Assembly (NCBI RefSeq): GCF_933775445.1
Contig: NC_065872.1
Coordinates: 17,112,001 to 17,176,000 of the forward strand
DNA length: 64,000 bases
Direction of reading: 5' to 3'
Source: Argentina anserina
Taxonomy: Eukaryota; Streptophyta; Magnoliopsida; Rosales; Rosaceae
A program made the position numbers and the translations under genes. How positions within the stretch are numbered: the first letter of the stretch is position 1; every line of letters starts with the position of its first letter. The notes beneath the pieces are model-generated. The model was not told the origin of the DNA, did not search any database, and was given only the letters and a program-made list of their open reading frames with translations. Shown piece by piece: positions 23,358 to 37,000 of this stretch.

Positions 23358-26079
23358 TTACATCTCACCCCTCAGGGTTGCAGCTGCTTCTGGCTGAACC
23401 TTGGAGTACTTATCCATGAGCTGGGTTAGTTTGTCATTGAATTCTTTCTCCAGAGCTACCTCCTCCTCCCAGTGCCTCCGCTTCATTGCTGCCTGGTTCT
23501 CTCCATGAACTTTTATCAGCATTTCTCTCTCTGCCACAAAATCCTCCATCTCCTTATCTTGGACCTTGATGAAGTTCGCAATTTCATCCGACCTACAACC
23601 ACAAGGAGCATCAATCAAGTTAAATCAGAAGCACATGGTGACTTTTCAGTTTATTATAACCAGCATCACAACTCTGCATGTGTGAACAGTGTCCAACCAT
23701 ATTCTTTGAAGAAGAAGAAAAAAAGATCTAAATTACCCGTCAAGTGCAGGCTGGCCATGTGACTGCTTCACCTTCTCACGCTGCTCCTGCTGCAGCCTCT
23801 CAAAACCTTCTTCCTTAGCATCCCTTGACTCATGAATGATTCTGATTTGCTCTTTGAAAAACTCTTCTTGCGCACGCATCTGCTCACAAAAGTAAATACT
23901 TAAAGTAAAAGCAGAAAATATGTAGAAACTACTAGAGCATCTTCCACAGAAAAGGATAAATGTATCAAACATCTCAATGAAACACTTGAAGATGAAATTG
24001 ATACGAAAACCACACTAGCAATCTGTTGTCAACGCACAGTGTAAAATTGTATGCCTATTTCTAGCAAATAATTTGGTCAAACCATTTCAAACAATACAAA
24101 ATAATGGTTGACATAATTTCAAAGCCCTACCACGATCATCACAAGTCATAAACCACTTATATAGTCTTCTGTTAACTGTTACTTAAACCACGTCAGAAGT
24201 TTTAATCCTATTCTTAGGGTGTATGATCAAATGTCACCGTAGAGAGTATTACCTCTTCCTGAGTTTCTTCTTGTTGGGTTTGGGTCTTCTGTATTACAAT
24301 ACGATTATCCTTGGCTGTTTTGCGGAGCTTCTCACTGACAATTCCAAGAGACTCTTCAAGAGCTTTTGCATGCCTCTGTTCTTTAACAACCCTATTCTTC
24401 AACCAGATAAGCTGTTGATTGTCCTCGCTCATTTGCCTAAGATCATTCACAACCTTCTCTTGATATGACCTCATCTCAAACTTCAGCTTGGATTTACCTA
24501 ATGTAACAAAAAATATCAACCACACACCTTTCATAGGAAGCTATGTATCGGGAATGGCCATAAATGAAGAGAATAAAAAAAATTAAAATGTCCAACATTC
24601 ACATACAGTATACCCAACATACAGAGAGAGAGAGAGAGAGTGATAGAGAGACCTTGGGAATGTTGGTTAAATATTTCCATGTCATCTTTCATTGCCATGT
24701 ACCCATACAGCTGGCGCTGCCCTCCGGAGTGAAATAAGGCACGACTAGCACGATGCCAAGCATCCCTGTCTGTCCTTTGCTCTATAAAATGCCGATGCAG
24801 ACGCTCTGCCTCAAAATAACCTCTTGCAGATGCCTCAAATATTAGGAGGCTCATACCACGGTGCCCATGTGGTCCATAAGAGTGTCTAGCCCTCACAGCA
24901 GAATATGAGCTGAAGTAGTCGAGCAGCTCTTGATTACCCATGCCAATCCACTGAAATTCAGAACAGGGGAAAATTAATACCAAAAGAACAAAAAAATTAA
25001 TGAACACGCAGCAATCATTACAGCAATGTGCACATGTATTTGGAACAATCAGAAAATATAAAATGGACTTTTGTATGCTCTAACTATGAAGCAAGAAAAA
25101 CTCAATCTACCTTATCATTATCATCCTGTTCTAGTTTGGTATTCATGATAACAACCATTGGTGGCCAAACAATTTCATGATCCTTCTCCTCAACAGTTAG
25201 ACCTTTCCATTTTCCAAATGATTCACCAGCAGGTACAACTGTAGTTCCCCTCCTCCGCAACTCCTCATCCAAAAGTTCAGCAAGCTCTCTGTGCAGCCTC
25301 GCCCTTATTGAACCTTTGGTCTTAGCATGAGTCATGAGGGGCTGGAGGCCCCGGTACCAGTCAATGGCACCAGGACCATTTTGGCAAGCTGGACAGTGCC
25401 ACTGCCTCCCAGGTTCATTGATCTCTTCAATCGTTAAGCTATCCAGTACCTCGAAAAATTTCTTGAGCAACCTATTCTTCTTTCTAGTTTCATGGCTCTT
25501 CACACTTGCATCTGAGTCAAATTCATCAGAGAAATCATCATCAGAATCAGCATCAGCATCCGATAATTCATCCGCATCATCATCCACAGGAGCCGCATCG
25601 TTGTCCTCCTTGGGTTGAGTCAAACCAGCCCTAGACTGCCAGTTCCATCCATGGTTGAGAGGGGGAGGAATTGCATGCTGCGGGGTCACAGAGCTATTAT
25701 CATAATTCCTAGCAGCAGACTGTTGCCTGCCATTTCCTCTCCCAGCTGGTTTTCTATATTCAGCAGCTTGTGCCCAGGAGGACTTCCCAGCAGCCCGTCC
25801 TGATCCACCACCAATGCTCCTCTGCATATTATTTGGCTTCTGAGCATCTTGTTGTCCCCAAGATTTAGAAGCAGAACTTGGAGAACCCCATGCCTTTGCA
25901 GTTGTACTTCCAGCCCTGTTCTTCGACTTCCTACCAATTACCTCCTCCCAGTTTCCATCATCTTCAGTTGAGCCCAGGTTAATTTCTCCCACATCCTGAC
26001 TCAACTGCTCAACCCCAGGGCTATTGACTTGAGAGACATGCTTTCCTTTGGGATTTCCACCACCTCGACTTGAACTCAT
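23358..26079 (-). CDS. SGS3: SGS3, dsRNA-stabilising RNA-silencing protein
   Basis: Partner of RDR6 in making secondary and trans-acting siRNAs, binding dsRNA with an overhang in cytoplasmic siRNA bodies. Five coding exons give 629 residues, near the family's usual length: 26079-25111, 24950-24653, 24497-24253, 23879-23737, 23592-23358. The start MSSSRGGGNPKGK was chosen because a splice acceptor (GTGTAG) lies just before it, so the upstream Met is probably intronic. Order: Gly/Ser-rich and acidic N-terminus (Asp/Ser runs at about 165-205), zf-XS zinc finger CPACQNGPGAIDWYRGLQPL at about 229-252, XS domain (about 300-420, with GNQELLDYFSSYSAVRARH), then long coiled coils. A non-coding first exon about 26715-26563 ends at CAG then GTATCG. 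Every frame is open and the gene looks functional. Confidence 0.95.
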
Positions 26080-26081
26080 CC

Positions 26082-26715
26082 TACACCAGACAGAAACCAT
26101 TTTTCCCAATCATCACTTCACATTCAAGTCATGATAACAACATTTAAACTAAAAAATGTAAATTATATTACAGGATCACGGCAAAGCAAGTGTCGAAAAA
26201 AAAATAAAAAATTATAACAAGGCTATCTTCTTCGGCCAACTATAAATAACAATTAATAGCAGAAACATATTTCAAAACTCAAATCACTGCTATGAATCCC
26301 CATGATATTTAAACTTGTAAGCCCTAATTTCGCTAAAAATAACACATACACTAAACCCTAACAAATTTCCAAAGCTTGTAAGAATACGAAAGAAATAAAA
26401 TTCTGGAGTGAGAATGTTGAGTATAAACAAATTTCACAACGATTAAAAACGACTACATCAAAATCACATATAGATTCGGAAACAAAGGCCGCAATTAAGA
26501 ACACCGAGAATAGAGAAATGCATGCGTGGGAGAGGAATTGAGGGGAGAGAACCTCGATACCTGAGAGTGAGTGAAGATGATCGTCGTCAGAAAACGACTG
26601 GTGAGAGCCGGAACGCGATGAGCCGACGGAGAGTGAGAAGCACGCGCCCCTAGAGAGAGAGAGAGACTGAGAGACTGAGAGGAAAGAAGGAAGAAGAACG
26701 ACTTCACGAGACCCA
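26082..26715 (-). other. 5' untranslated exon and leader intron of SGS3
   Basis: A pyrimidine-rich stretch on the minus strand (CTCTCTCTCT near 26655) lies in a proposed leader exon ending at about 26563 with CAG then GTATCGAGG; the matching acceptor TGTGTAG lies 2 bp before the start codon. The transcription start is not defined. Confidence 0.45.
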
Positions 26716-26799
26716 ACCCTTTATTATTGGGGCAGTCATGTCGGATTCCAAATACTTATTGAATCTGACTTAATTTCCCAAATATGGCATTTCTTCTAC

Positions 26800-28710
26800 T
26801 CAAGGTTCAAAATATCGGTATCGGGAGATATATCGTTTTTTTTAAAAAGTGAGATATCGGATATATCGGAGATATATCGGGGATATTGGAAAAAAAAATA
26901 TCGTTATTCTTCCGAAATTATTTATTTATTTATTATTGAATTACATACAAACAAATACAATTATTAATTTTATTTAGTACTAGAAAGAAGCTCTAAATGC
27001 TTAAAAAGATGCACGTTAGTCAACAAAACTACAATATTTTGCCCAAGACATGCGAGCCATATAGTACGAATTGTAATGGTTAATATGATAGTCATATATC
27101 TCTTTTGAGCTACTAATAGTTTCTCCGAGAATGTGATAGTAAGGATGAACCAAACTCGATAATTGATCATAAACGTCTCCAAATTGACCATAATTGTAAA
27201 TAGGATGATCAGATTGATAGTTGACTTCGTTTGACATCTCACTGTGCTAGGTGCCTTATAGAATCAAAACTTAAGGCAACTGAACTAACATCAGATGAAA
27301 TATTTTGATCATCAATAGCTCCTCTTGTCTTCCTCCTGCACCTATTTTTCTGTTGCGCACCATGACCGCCTGCTCTAGGTCCATGATTCTCATCTTGGGT
27401 AGCATGATCAAAATTACTTTCACAAGTAAACTGCTCAAATTATCCACTTACATAAAATTGTTCATATTCAAACCTTGGATCTCCACCACCTTGTCGACTT
27501 CCACCACTACCATCACCATTACCACCACCACCACCACCATCATCATCACTATCTGAACTATCTGGAGTTGCTACACCGCCCCACACACTAGCATTATCAA
27601 AATCATCTCCCGGGTCTCCAACTTCATTAGATAATACCTTTTTTACATCAATTCCAAAATCAGTTGCCTTTTCTACGACATGTGAAGGAGGGTTGTCATT
27701 TTCATCATCGAGGTGTGCATGCATAATCCAATCATGAAGAGGATCAATGTCATTTTCTGAAGTGGTTCATAGCAACATGAAGTAGATCGATATAGTTATT
27801 TTCATTGATCACATTATCCTTTGCTCGTTTATCACGTAGTCGTAACTTCGTGTTATAGTAGTAGTATACGAGTTTTTCCAACTTCTTATATGTATGACGG
27901 TTCCTTTTCTTTGTATGAATAAGAGAAAAAGTACTCCATTTTTTTTCACAAGCAGAAGAGGAAGCCGTTTGTGCTAAAATACGCATGTCAAATTTCAGTA
28001 TTATCATCCTTCCATGATGGGTTCGCATGTTGCTAGCAATCTATAAAGGTATGAGAGAACTTTTAAGAGACAAAGACTACAATGTGACTCATGTTTTCTT
28101 ACTTTCCCCAATAGTGCTCAAGGCGAACACTCCTTATCTAGATATCCTTTGAGAGGACGTCAAGGAGATAAAGATTACTACTCTTTCTATATTTCTCGAG
28201 GAGAACATTTGTTACTAAAATTTTGGATATTCTTTTATGATCGTCATGAGAGTGTGAGACTATGTTGTGACCCTTTATTTTGGATTCTCTCAAGGTCAAT
28301 GAGAGCATTGGTCACTGATATGGCTTGACTTTTAATAGTTAAGACTTGAACTTTCACTCATCTTCTCGACATCTTTTATGAAAAATTGAAAATTAGCCGA
28401 TTAAAGGACTACTCTTCTAGTCTTATTTTTTATATCCCTCGAGGCTCGAGGTGATTAATTAATAAAAAAATCCAGGTCAAGTTGAGTCTGAGACATCCTC
28501 AAATTGAGTTAAATTTTTTTAAGTGAAAATTTTCAAATATTTCTCTAAAATATCAAAGATATATCGTAAAAATCGGAGAAATATTAGAGATATTTAATGT
28601 TATCGGAGAAATATCGCAGATACGGAAAAAAATAAGATATTTACCTAAGATATATCGTTTTTTTTTAAAGAGAGATATCAGAGGATATATCGGAAATATC
28701 GGGGAACATG
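26800..28710 (-). mobile_element. hAT transposon relic with ATATCGG-rich ends
   Basis: Both ends (about 26815-26905 and 28545-28705) are packed with the words ATATCGG, GATATATCG and CGGAGA, a subterminal repeat cluster. Between them the minus strand encodes the C-terminal end of a hAT transposase: SSACEKKWSTFSLIHTKKRN, which is the hAT dimerisation motif, at 28028-27750, then an acidic Gly-rich stretch (27724-27440) and a Tyr-rich tail (27237-27016). The catalytic part is missing and the pieces are in different frames. No target duplication was identified. Confidence 0.7.
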
Positions 28711-29754
28711 TGTAACTTCCAAGTGTCATGAAAGACCTTTGTAAGGGCAAAGCAACACCAGAAATGAAATAAGCATGTAGCTTTAAACATAACTAGAATG
28801 AACGCACACCAAATGGGTGTAGGGTTAATTTATTTTACAAAATGGTGGTAATTATGTTTTTTCACGTAGGTAGTTATTGGAGATATAGATGGGTAGTTAT
28901 TGAACATATGAGTGGTAGTTATTTGAAAATTAATTTTTTTTCTTTTCTATCATATATTGTTTTGTAATTTGACAATTTTATCCCTATTAATTTTCTTAGT
29001 GTTGATTTTTTTTTAATATTTCAAGGTAAAATTATACTTTCTTTTTTGCTAGCAAGCCCAGTTTGGATTATAAAAGTAAATAGATAAAGAGTTTTTCCTT
29101 TTAAAAAAAACGTGATGAGTAAATCAGTAATATGTACATGACCATGCCGGTTAAAGATTAACACAAATGTTTTGAATGATCATTTGATTGATGTTGTTCA
29201 TTCTAACATCCCGCAGCTAGAATTATACATGTTGACGACCCACAAACAGGGACTACATACTAGAAATACGCTCCACTTATCCAGTCTACACTACCGGGGA
29301 ATCAAATTTGTACGTGACCAGCTACCATACCCAAAAACAATGTAACATTTGTATCAGAAACTTACGTTCTCTCCCCTACTCTTTCTCAATCTCGTTCAAG
29401 TTTAGTATACACCCGAAGGATTATATTCTCAACGCAGGGGGGCATTTGGTATAACTTTACCTCAAACTGGCTTTCTTTACATTGTCCCATTTTTATGGTT
29501 ATCATTGAATTTCGATGAAAAATAATAATTTAGTGTTGATCTCATAGACCCACTAAACAGAGGCAAAACATCTCACATGATATATTACAACACATAATGT
29601 ATTCCTACTGTAACAAATACTGAAAATAGCGCACAAGGCTCACAGGAAATTCACAAGGCATGCGCCAAAACGCCGAGATATTTAATGCACACCCCTAGAC
29701 AAGAAGCAAAACAGAAATCATACGCGCAAGGGGAGGAGATCATTGTCCTATTCA
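28711..29754. other. Intergenic, AT-rich
   Basis: No gene seen. Around 28850-28920 a short phrase containing GGTAGTTATT is repeated three or four times. The right end is probably the 3' untranslated region of the neighbouring coiled-coil gene. Confidence 0.4.
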
Positions 29755-32700
29755 TTAAAAAATAAGTCCCCTCTTTTTCCTTTTCTTTCTCTCACCAGCC
29801 TGCAGGAACCAAAAACGGGTGAAATCTAATGCAAGGAAGATGATGAAACAAAAATATATCTAGCATTCAATTGAATTACATATTCTACGAGGATATAATT
29901 TTTCATGAATGAAAGAGCACAATAGGTCACAACAACAACATTATGACAAAAACATGCAAAACTCTCTCTTCCCTTCATTTTCCCAGCTGAAAACAGAAAA
30001 AAAAGTTGCAAACTCTCATTATTATATCTTAATAAAGTGAAAAACTAAACACTGTTACAATCAAAACCAGAACCACAAGGGCAGAAACATATGTTGGGGA
30101 AAAAGCTACTTTGTAATACACTTTTCTAGCCTCACACTGGATTCCTCAACTAAACATGTCAATACATGGCTATGCGTCATTCTAAAATGTCTAATTCAGA
30201 GGCCAAACATTAAGCAAGAGAAAAAATAAAATAAAAGAGAGTTCCATGCCATTTAAACAATAAGAGATGGTTGAGGATTGAATTTTTTTACCTTTAGGAT
30301 AAACATTCTCAATGTGAGCACAACTGTATCCCTAGAACTGCAACAAGGAGAGGAACATATAAGTACAGCATTTTATATCAAGAGGGAGAAAAAGAGCAAT
30401 AACGCAGCAAAACATTTGATCAGGATAAATACAAAAAACATAGAATAACTACGAGCAACTCATTTAAAGTCCCAAGAAATCCATATTTTGTTAAACAATC
30501 TCATTCATTCAAAGAAAGATAATATATTAGAACCAAGCATTTACAAACACATTGCAAATGTAACAAGTTTATAATTCTATTCAAGTATTAGATAAACAAC
30601 TCTCTACTTTCTGCAAGCTATGACAATGCATTAAAGAAAATCAGGATGGCAATATCTACTTTATAAGGCATCCAGGTTTACCACTGAAATCTGGCGTTAA
30701 ACTTTAAAATTCTTTCCACGGGAATATGCTAAGACCGGTTTCTTTTTCTCAATTTCTTTTTTATTATTTTTTCACAACAAAATATAAAGTAAATTCAATT
30801 GGCAGTAATCCCCCAATTGAGTAAAATAAATCTCTTTTTAACTAAAGGAAGGTTGTAGAACATTGGAAAATGAAACTACACGCAGGACTAAGGAGCTAAT
30901 GAAACACTGGTTAAACCTAAGACGTAAGTTGGACACTTGACTTGAGAGTTAAGACTAATCAAAGTTCTGGGTAGATCCATGATTATACAATTTTACATTT
31001 ACAGAAAAACAAACAGCGGAAAGCTGCTGTTTCCCCAAACCCCTCAGGCTTCGAAACCTTGGTTGCTTACCAGCTATAATCTGCCGGGTCATTGTCAGTT
31101 TTTAAGAGATGCTGGTTACCACCAGAATCAGTCAGCACAAACTCTGTAGGACTTCCATAAGGAATTCCAACCTAACAGACAAGAAAATATAAAGTCAAAA
31201 CCACATTAACAAAGATCATGAAGCTGCTAATCCTCAATAAATCAGAAACACACACACACACACACATACAGGGCTTCTTAGCTGCAGACGTCCACACCAA
31301 TGGTTTTGGTGCGGATTTCCATTATTGCATCACTTTTCGATTGAATTTCCTCATCTCCACCATCTAGTATCTAGATAATATTGTGTAGATCATCTCTGTA
31401 AAATTTCAGCCAATTTGGTGATCTTAAAGGCCCTCAAAATCGAAAAACAAATGGACGGACTGAATTCTGTCAAACATGAACCGTTCATATTTTTAACAGA
31501 AATGCAATTTTGAGGACCTTAACGATTACCAAATTGGCTGAAATTTTGCAGAGATGATCTACACAATATTATCTAGATACTAGACGGTGGAGATGAGGAA
31601 ATTCAATCGAAAAGTGGTGCAAAAATGGAAACCCGCACCAATGGTGACGTCCTTACCTGAGAAAATATATATATATATATATATATATATTAAGGATCAG
31701 AAACATATTATATGGTCCTAAATTCAGCAAACGGCCCACTGCAGTGAGTATGATCAACCCCCACAATTACTGCAACTATGAGCTAAACAAGCCTCCATAA
31801 TTCATGGAGACATCAGAAAGATTAATAGGTAAAGCATCATACACTCGTTGTTGACGAAAACTTTTCAGTGATTACAGTACCATTGGGTCCGGTACACTTT
31901 ATACTGTAACTGTCCTTTTTAATGGCCAATATTGCTGGTTCCCATATATCAAGATATCTTGTCTGTAAAGAAAGAATACATTTAAAAAATAAAAAAATAA
32001 ACCATATAAATAGTAGCGATACAAATCAGAATACTGAGTAAAAGTTATAGATTTTCTAGTATAAACGTACCGACTGATATATTTTAAATGAAGAATGACC
32101 TTGAGAAAGAATCTTTTGTATCTCAGCTTGCATTTCAGGATCTGTGAATATGGGAAAACAAAGAGTTTAACAACCACTAGAATTTGCATTACATGATATT
32201 AATGTAGAAAAGTAACCCTTCAAAACAAGAAAAACAGATGAAATTGAGGATAATTAACAGTAGAGTTGGAGACTGAAGAATCCACCATCGGGGGTTCGAA
32301 GACATTCATAATATTATATTACCTCTTGGGACATTGCCATGGCCCAGAATTGGTTTTAGGTGGACGCTAATTATAATTTGGTACTAGATCCTGATTTATT
32401 ATAGACATATTATACTACAAGGCTTATACTCATGAATGTGGAAGTTTACATCCCAACAAAAGTTCCCCTTACGTGAAACAACACATGCACCAAAAATTGT
32501 GTGATATGGAGACTAATTCCCACTCCAGGAGTCAATCAAACCCACCACGTGGTTGGAATGAATTGGCTGGCTGCTCTTCCACTGTTTTAGAATCCTTTTG
32601 AGTGATTATTATTATTCTGCATCTTGCAGGTGGGAACCAAACAACACTAGGAAACACCTCGTGTTAGATATCCTATAAGAATAACTTGGCTGTATAAGTA

Positions 32701-34039
32701 ATTAACCTCATCTCAGATAATAAATATCTTCATCAAACTCTTGCAACAGGTAGAACTGTAGAAGCATTGGAAACAGGTAGACAAATAGCAGAAGTTCTAC
32801 ATGGAATGGGGAACATGGGCCACAATGATACAAGGTTGATCTTTCCGTTTTCTTTTCGTTCAGTATTAGGCTTCAATATTCACGGACGCCTTGCGGGGGA
32901 ATTAATAAGGATAGGGCTAGTGGCTAAAGTTTTGTTGTGGAATGGGATGCTGATAAATATCTTTGCAAAACCTTCCAATGGGTAGAGGGGCTGCAAACAG
33001 GTAGTTCTCAGGATGTACAATCCGTTTACTTCGGCAGATGAGAAATAATGAGGCACACTGATAAAATTAGTTTTTTTTTCCCACTCAATATGAGGCTTCA
33101 GAATCACTAGAGCCTTAAGAGGGATATATGGACAAAGCAAAAATTGACTGACTAGCTAAATTTTTGTTATAGGCTGGGATCTTCCACCCCCTCCCCTCAC
33201 CGCCCCGGTCGAAGTATAAGTTGAAAGGGACTCCAAGAGATAAATCATTTGTCTCTCATTTTTTAAGTGTTCATGTGTTGAGAAGTATTAGAACAGGAAG
33301 TTAAATCCGCATTCCTTCATACTGTTGGATCTTGATGCGCACACACACACACATAATTTATTTAAAGATGTGTGTTGTAGGTCCATGAATATTTTAAGCA
33401 AGTCTGTTAGCGTATGGATAGATGCATCCAGCAGGTATGGGCATCTAACCTAATCTCCAACCCAGATGAGATTAAAAACATAAAAAAATAAACCACAAAA
33501 ATAATTTCATATATGAAAGATGAAACAACGATCTAGCTGGTAGGTATGTATTAAATAACATTTTATCTTAGCCAAATACTTACCACATGGAATCTTTCTG
33601 CTCTCATTCGCGAAAACCCTGACAAGCTCTCCCTACAGACAAAAGCAAGTTACCAATGAACAACAATTGTCGCAACAGACACTTGGATTCAATATGCAAT
33701 TAGAAAAATAATTCAGATATTTAGAGCAAAACACAGAGGAATGAACTGTTGTGAAGAAGAAATCTCATGATACAGAAATAAGAGGATAACTTGAAAAATT
33801 TAGCCAAAATGGAAATCTGGGAGATGAAGATTGTAGTATTGATAATAAAATGGGGAAAGCTGCTATTAATTTGTTCCTTCTCGAGAGTCATAAATGGGAT
33901 CCTTGGTGCCCATTATTTCAGAGGAAATAAATACCAACATGATTGCTTCATGAATCTAAAGTGACTAACTGCCAATTATACAGAATTATTACAGATAGAT
34001 GCATCACAACTTTCTGTGAACAATGATTGAACATCAAAC

Positions 34040-34091
<52 letters not shown>

Positions 34092-37000
34092 AGAGCAGGG
34101 GCAACCCACATTTATCAGACATGACCCTGACATCAAAATAAATAATTGATCTCTAGTAACTGTAGTTGAGATAGTACCTTGCGCTTCCTGTTATCGAGAG
34201 GCTGGACTTCAATAGCAAGATATGTATCAACATCGTCACCAGTAATTAGATAGTTCGGCTGCTTCGCTCCTATCATCAGAAACTCAGGAAAAGTTAGAAT
34301 TGACATGATATAGGGAAAAACAAAAGTAATCAACATCCAAAATCTAATGTGAGAGGAAAACATCAGTACCTTCAATATAATTGACTGATCCATCTTCCAT
34401 ATGGCGTACCCACTAAAAAAACGAAGAGAAAATGCTTATTAGTATTGTTCCACAATAATTTAGTCAAAGTGTTTGTGGGTGTGTATGATGTTGAGGATAC
34501 TGAAAGTATATTCAAAACCACACCTCAAAATTGCAACTAGTTGTCCCATTGATAGAGTACCCACACGCTTGGAGTTCTCTTCCTGGAAAAGCTTCTCCTG
34601 AGATTTGGAGGTTCTCGATAGCTGGTAATGGATCATCATCTGCAGCTGAATGTTGCAACATATTAGATTTTGATGGCAAACAGTTCACTGCTAAAACCAA
34701 TAACAATGTTCAAGCATAGAATGGATCATTACCCTCAGAAAATGAAGAAGATGGTTCTTCTAGAACTGGCGGTAAAAATTGATACGAAGAGCCGGGTTCA
34801 TCAGGTGTTGTTGTATAAGGAGTATTTCCTGGGCTCCAATTGGTTGACATGTCTGTCTCATGATGGTTTCCCTCAAGATCTTGATCATCAAGCTCTGTGT
34901 TCCTGACAGGATCACGAAATGTGACCTGTTTACTGGTGGGTTCTTCACTATAACGAGTTAATGGTGCACTGCCTCGATTAACATCAAGCTGAGTATGTGT
35001 ATCTTGCGCTGCAGAATTCCTAGTAAACAATTGAAACACTTGAGCAAGAGACCGCATTCTAATTTCAAAGCAATTTACACATTCTATAGCTCTAATTCTA
35101 GGTAGAAAATGACAATCTGTATAACGATGAAGAAATTTCACTCATATATCAATTTCATTTAGGTGAAGACGAAGAATGATTTCTTTTTGGACTCAATATT
35201 TAAAAATGTATAATTTTTTTAAATAAGCTATTGGGTATTGATATGATACAAAATTTGTTGGCTTGATGCTGCTTGGCCCTGTGAAGACCATAAATTGGGT
35301 GAAATAATCCATGGCATTCTTTCTTGCCTCTAATTTGATAGACCTTTGTTTCAAAACAAATACAAACAAAAGCATATAATATTAGCCTACAGGACCAAAC
35401 AACAAAAAGCTTAGGAACAAAGACAAACATATGCCTGGTTGAAGGAGGTACCAAGACAACAGAGGAGCTTTGATTGGAGGTGAACTCTTGGAAACCCATA
35501 CCCACTTATATGTAAATTGCATGGTACAGTGGAGATCTACAATATATTCATAATGTCAGCCTGCAGGACCCCCGAAAAAAAGTCAATAACAAGGACAAAC
35601 AATTGCTGATTGCAGGAGATCCTGAGACAAGGAGGAGCTTTGAATGCCATTTTTATGTTGTTTTCATGGGATCTACTAATATGTTTATTTGTCAGCATTT
35701 AGGTAGCCTCTGCCTCTCCATGAGGACAGACTACACATGAATCTATTCAATATGAGGTCTACGGGTTGTCGAACAAAACAAAAAGAACAGACTAGCTCTA
35801 CTCTCTCCTATCACCATTTAAAGAATTGTTATTTCTTTTAAGATAAGAAAAGGTGATAAAATCCTTCTTCACATCTCTGCACACTATTCCAGAGCAGGCA
35901 TAGGAGCAGAAATGAGAACTTCACACAAAATTATAAAGTGAAACATAGAAATATATATAGCAGAGCCTTTCATAGTTAGAACGAACAAGGACCAAACTGA
36001 TAGACAAAATCTAAGACCACATACAAAATTTTGGGTGTGTTGGATGAATAAAATTAAAAAACAATTGAGTTTTCATCAGGTTTTTGTAAGATATTAAGAT
36101 GCAAGTTGGAACGAAAATTATCCAGAAAAAAAACCAATAAACAAAAAAATCCAATGAAATCAGAACCCACCAACAAATGCAGATGGTTGTTATGTGTAAT
36201 CAGTTCATAGAAGCAGTCTCCATTTGACCAGGCTCACCTGCTAGCAAAAGGCGAATACCTCCCCAGGTCATTGGGTTCGCCATTCCTATTGACAACGCCA
36301 TCCAAAGCACTCTGATCACGACCTAATAGATCCCAATCTCTGGTGGTCTGAACATCAGAAGCAGAAACAGGTTCGTTTCCATGGGAATATGTTTGCTGAG
36401 GAACCAGTTCAAGCCCGTTTTTGATCTAATTGAATGCATAAGAACATGAGAATGCTTTTATGACATGCTATGAGGAAGAACAAGAAAACATGAACATACA
36501 GAAGTTATCAATGTGGCACCAAAAGAGTGAGCTGGTGATTGCATGGCAGTGTTGGAATTGTTCAACTCTGAGTTCCAAGGTCGTAATTGATACTGTGACT
36601 CCTTTAGTTTTGTCTGTTGCAAAAGAATATACATATCCAAATACTCAATTTTTGTCGAAAAATAAATGTGATTAAGACTTATTAAAGCATTTAAAGAGGC
36701 AGTCTAACTAAAAATACAAAGTCTATCAAATTCCATTACATACCTCAGTAAGGAGGAGCTTTTCTTGCAAATGTTTGAAAAGAACCTGTAAAATAGAAGA
36801 TACAAACACTAAACTCATGCCCGTGATTTAAAAGTAAAAAATCTAACTTGTTCAAGAACTGAACTCAATTTCATTTGTTTCTAGGATGGATGGAGGGAGG
36901 GAGAAAACGGGGGTTAACATATTATATAATTGTTCCAGGACTTACCTTGACATTGCTGACAATTGATTGAGCATCAAGAACTGGCGGCTGCAAAGAGTAC

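Noticed and set aside
25334..25937. Open frames opposite or in other frames of SGS3 exon 1
   Set aside because: Shadow frames of the Asp/Ser-rich coding sequence.
26061..26109. Upstream Met as the SGS3 start (11 residues longer)
   Set aside because: A TGTGTAG acceptor sits between it and the second Met, and the proposed leader exon donor fits this acceptor.
27440..27724. Gly/Asp-rich open frame as a separate host gene
   Set aside because: It lies between hAT transposase pieces on the same strand and its composition fits a low-complexity linker of that protein.
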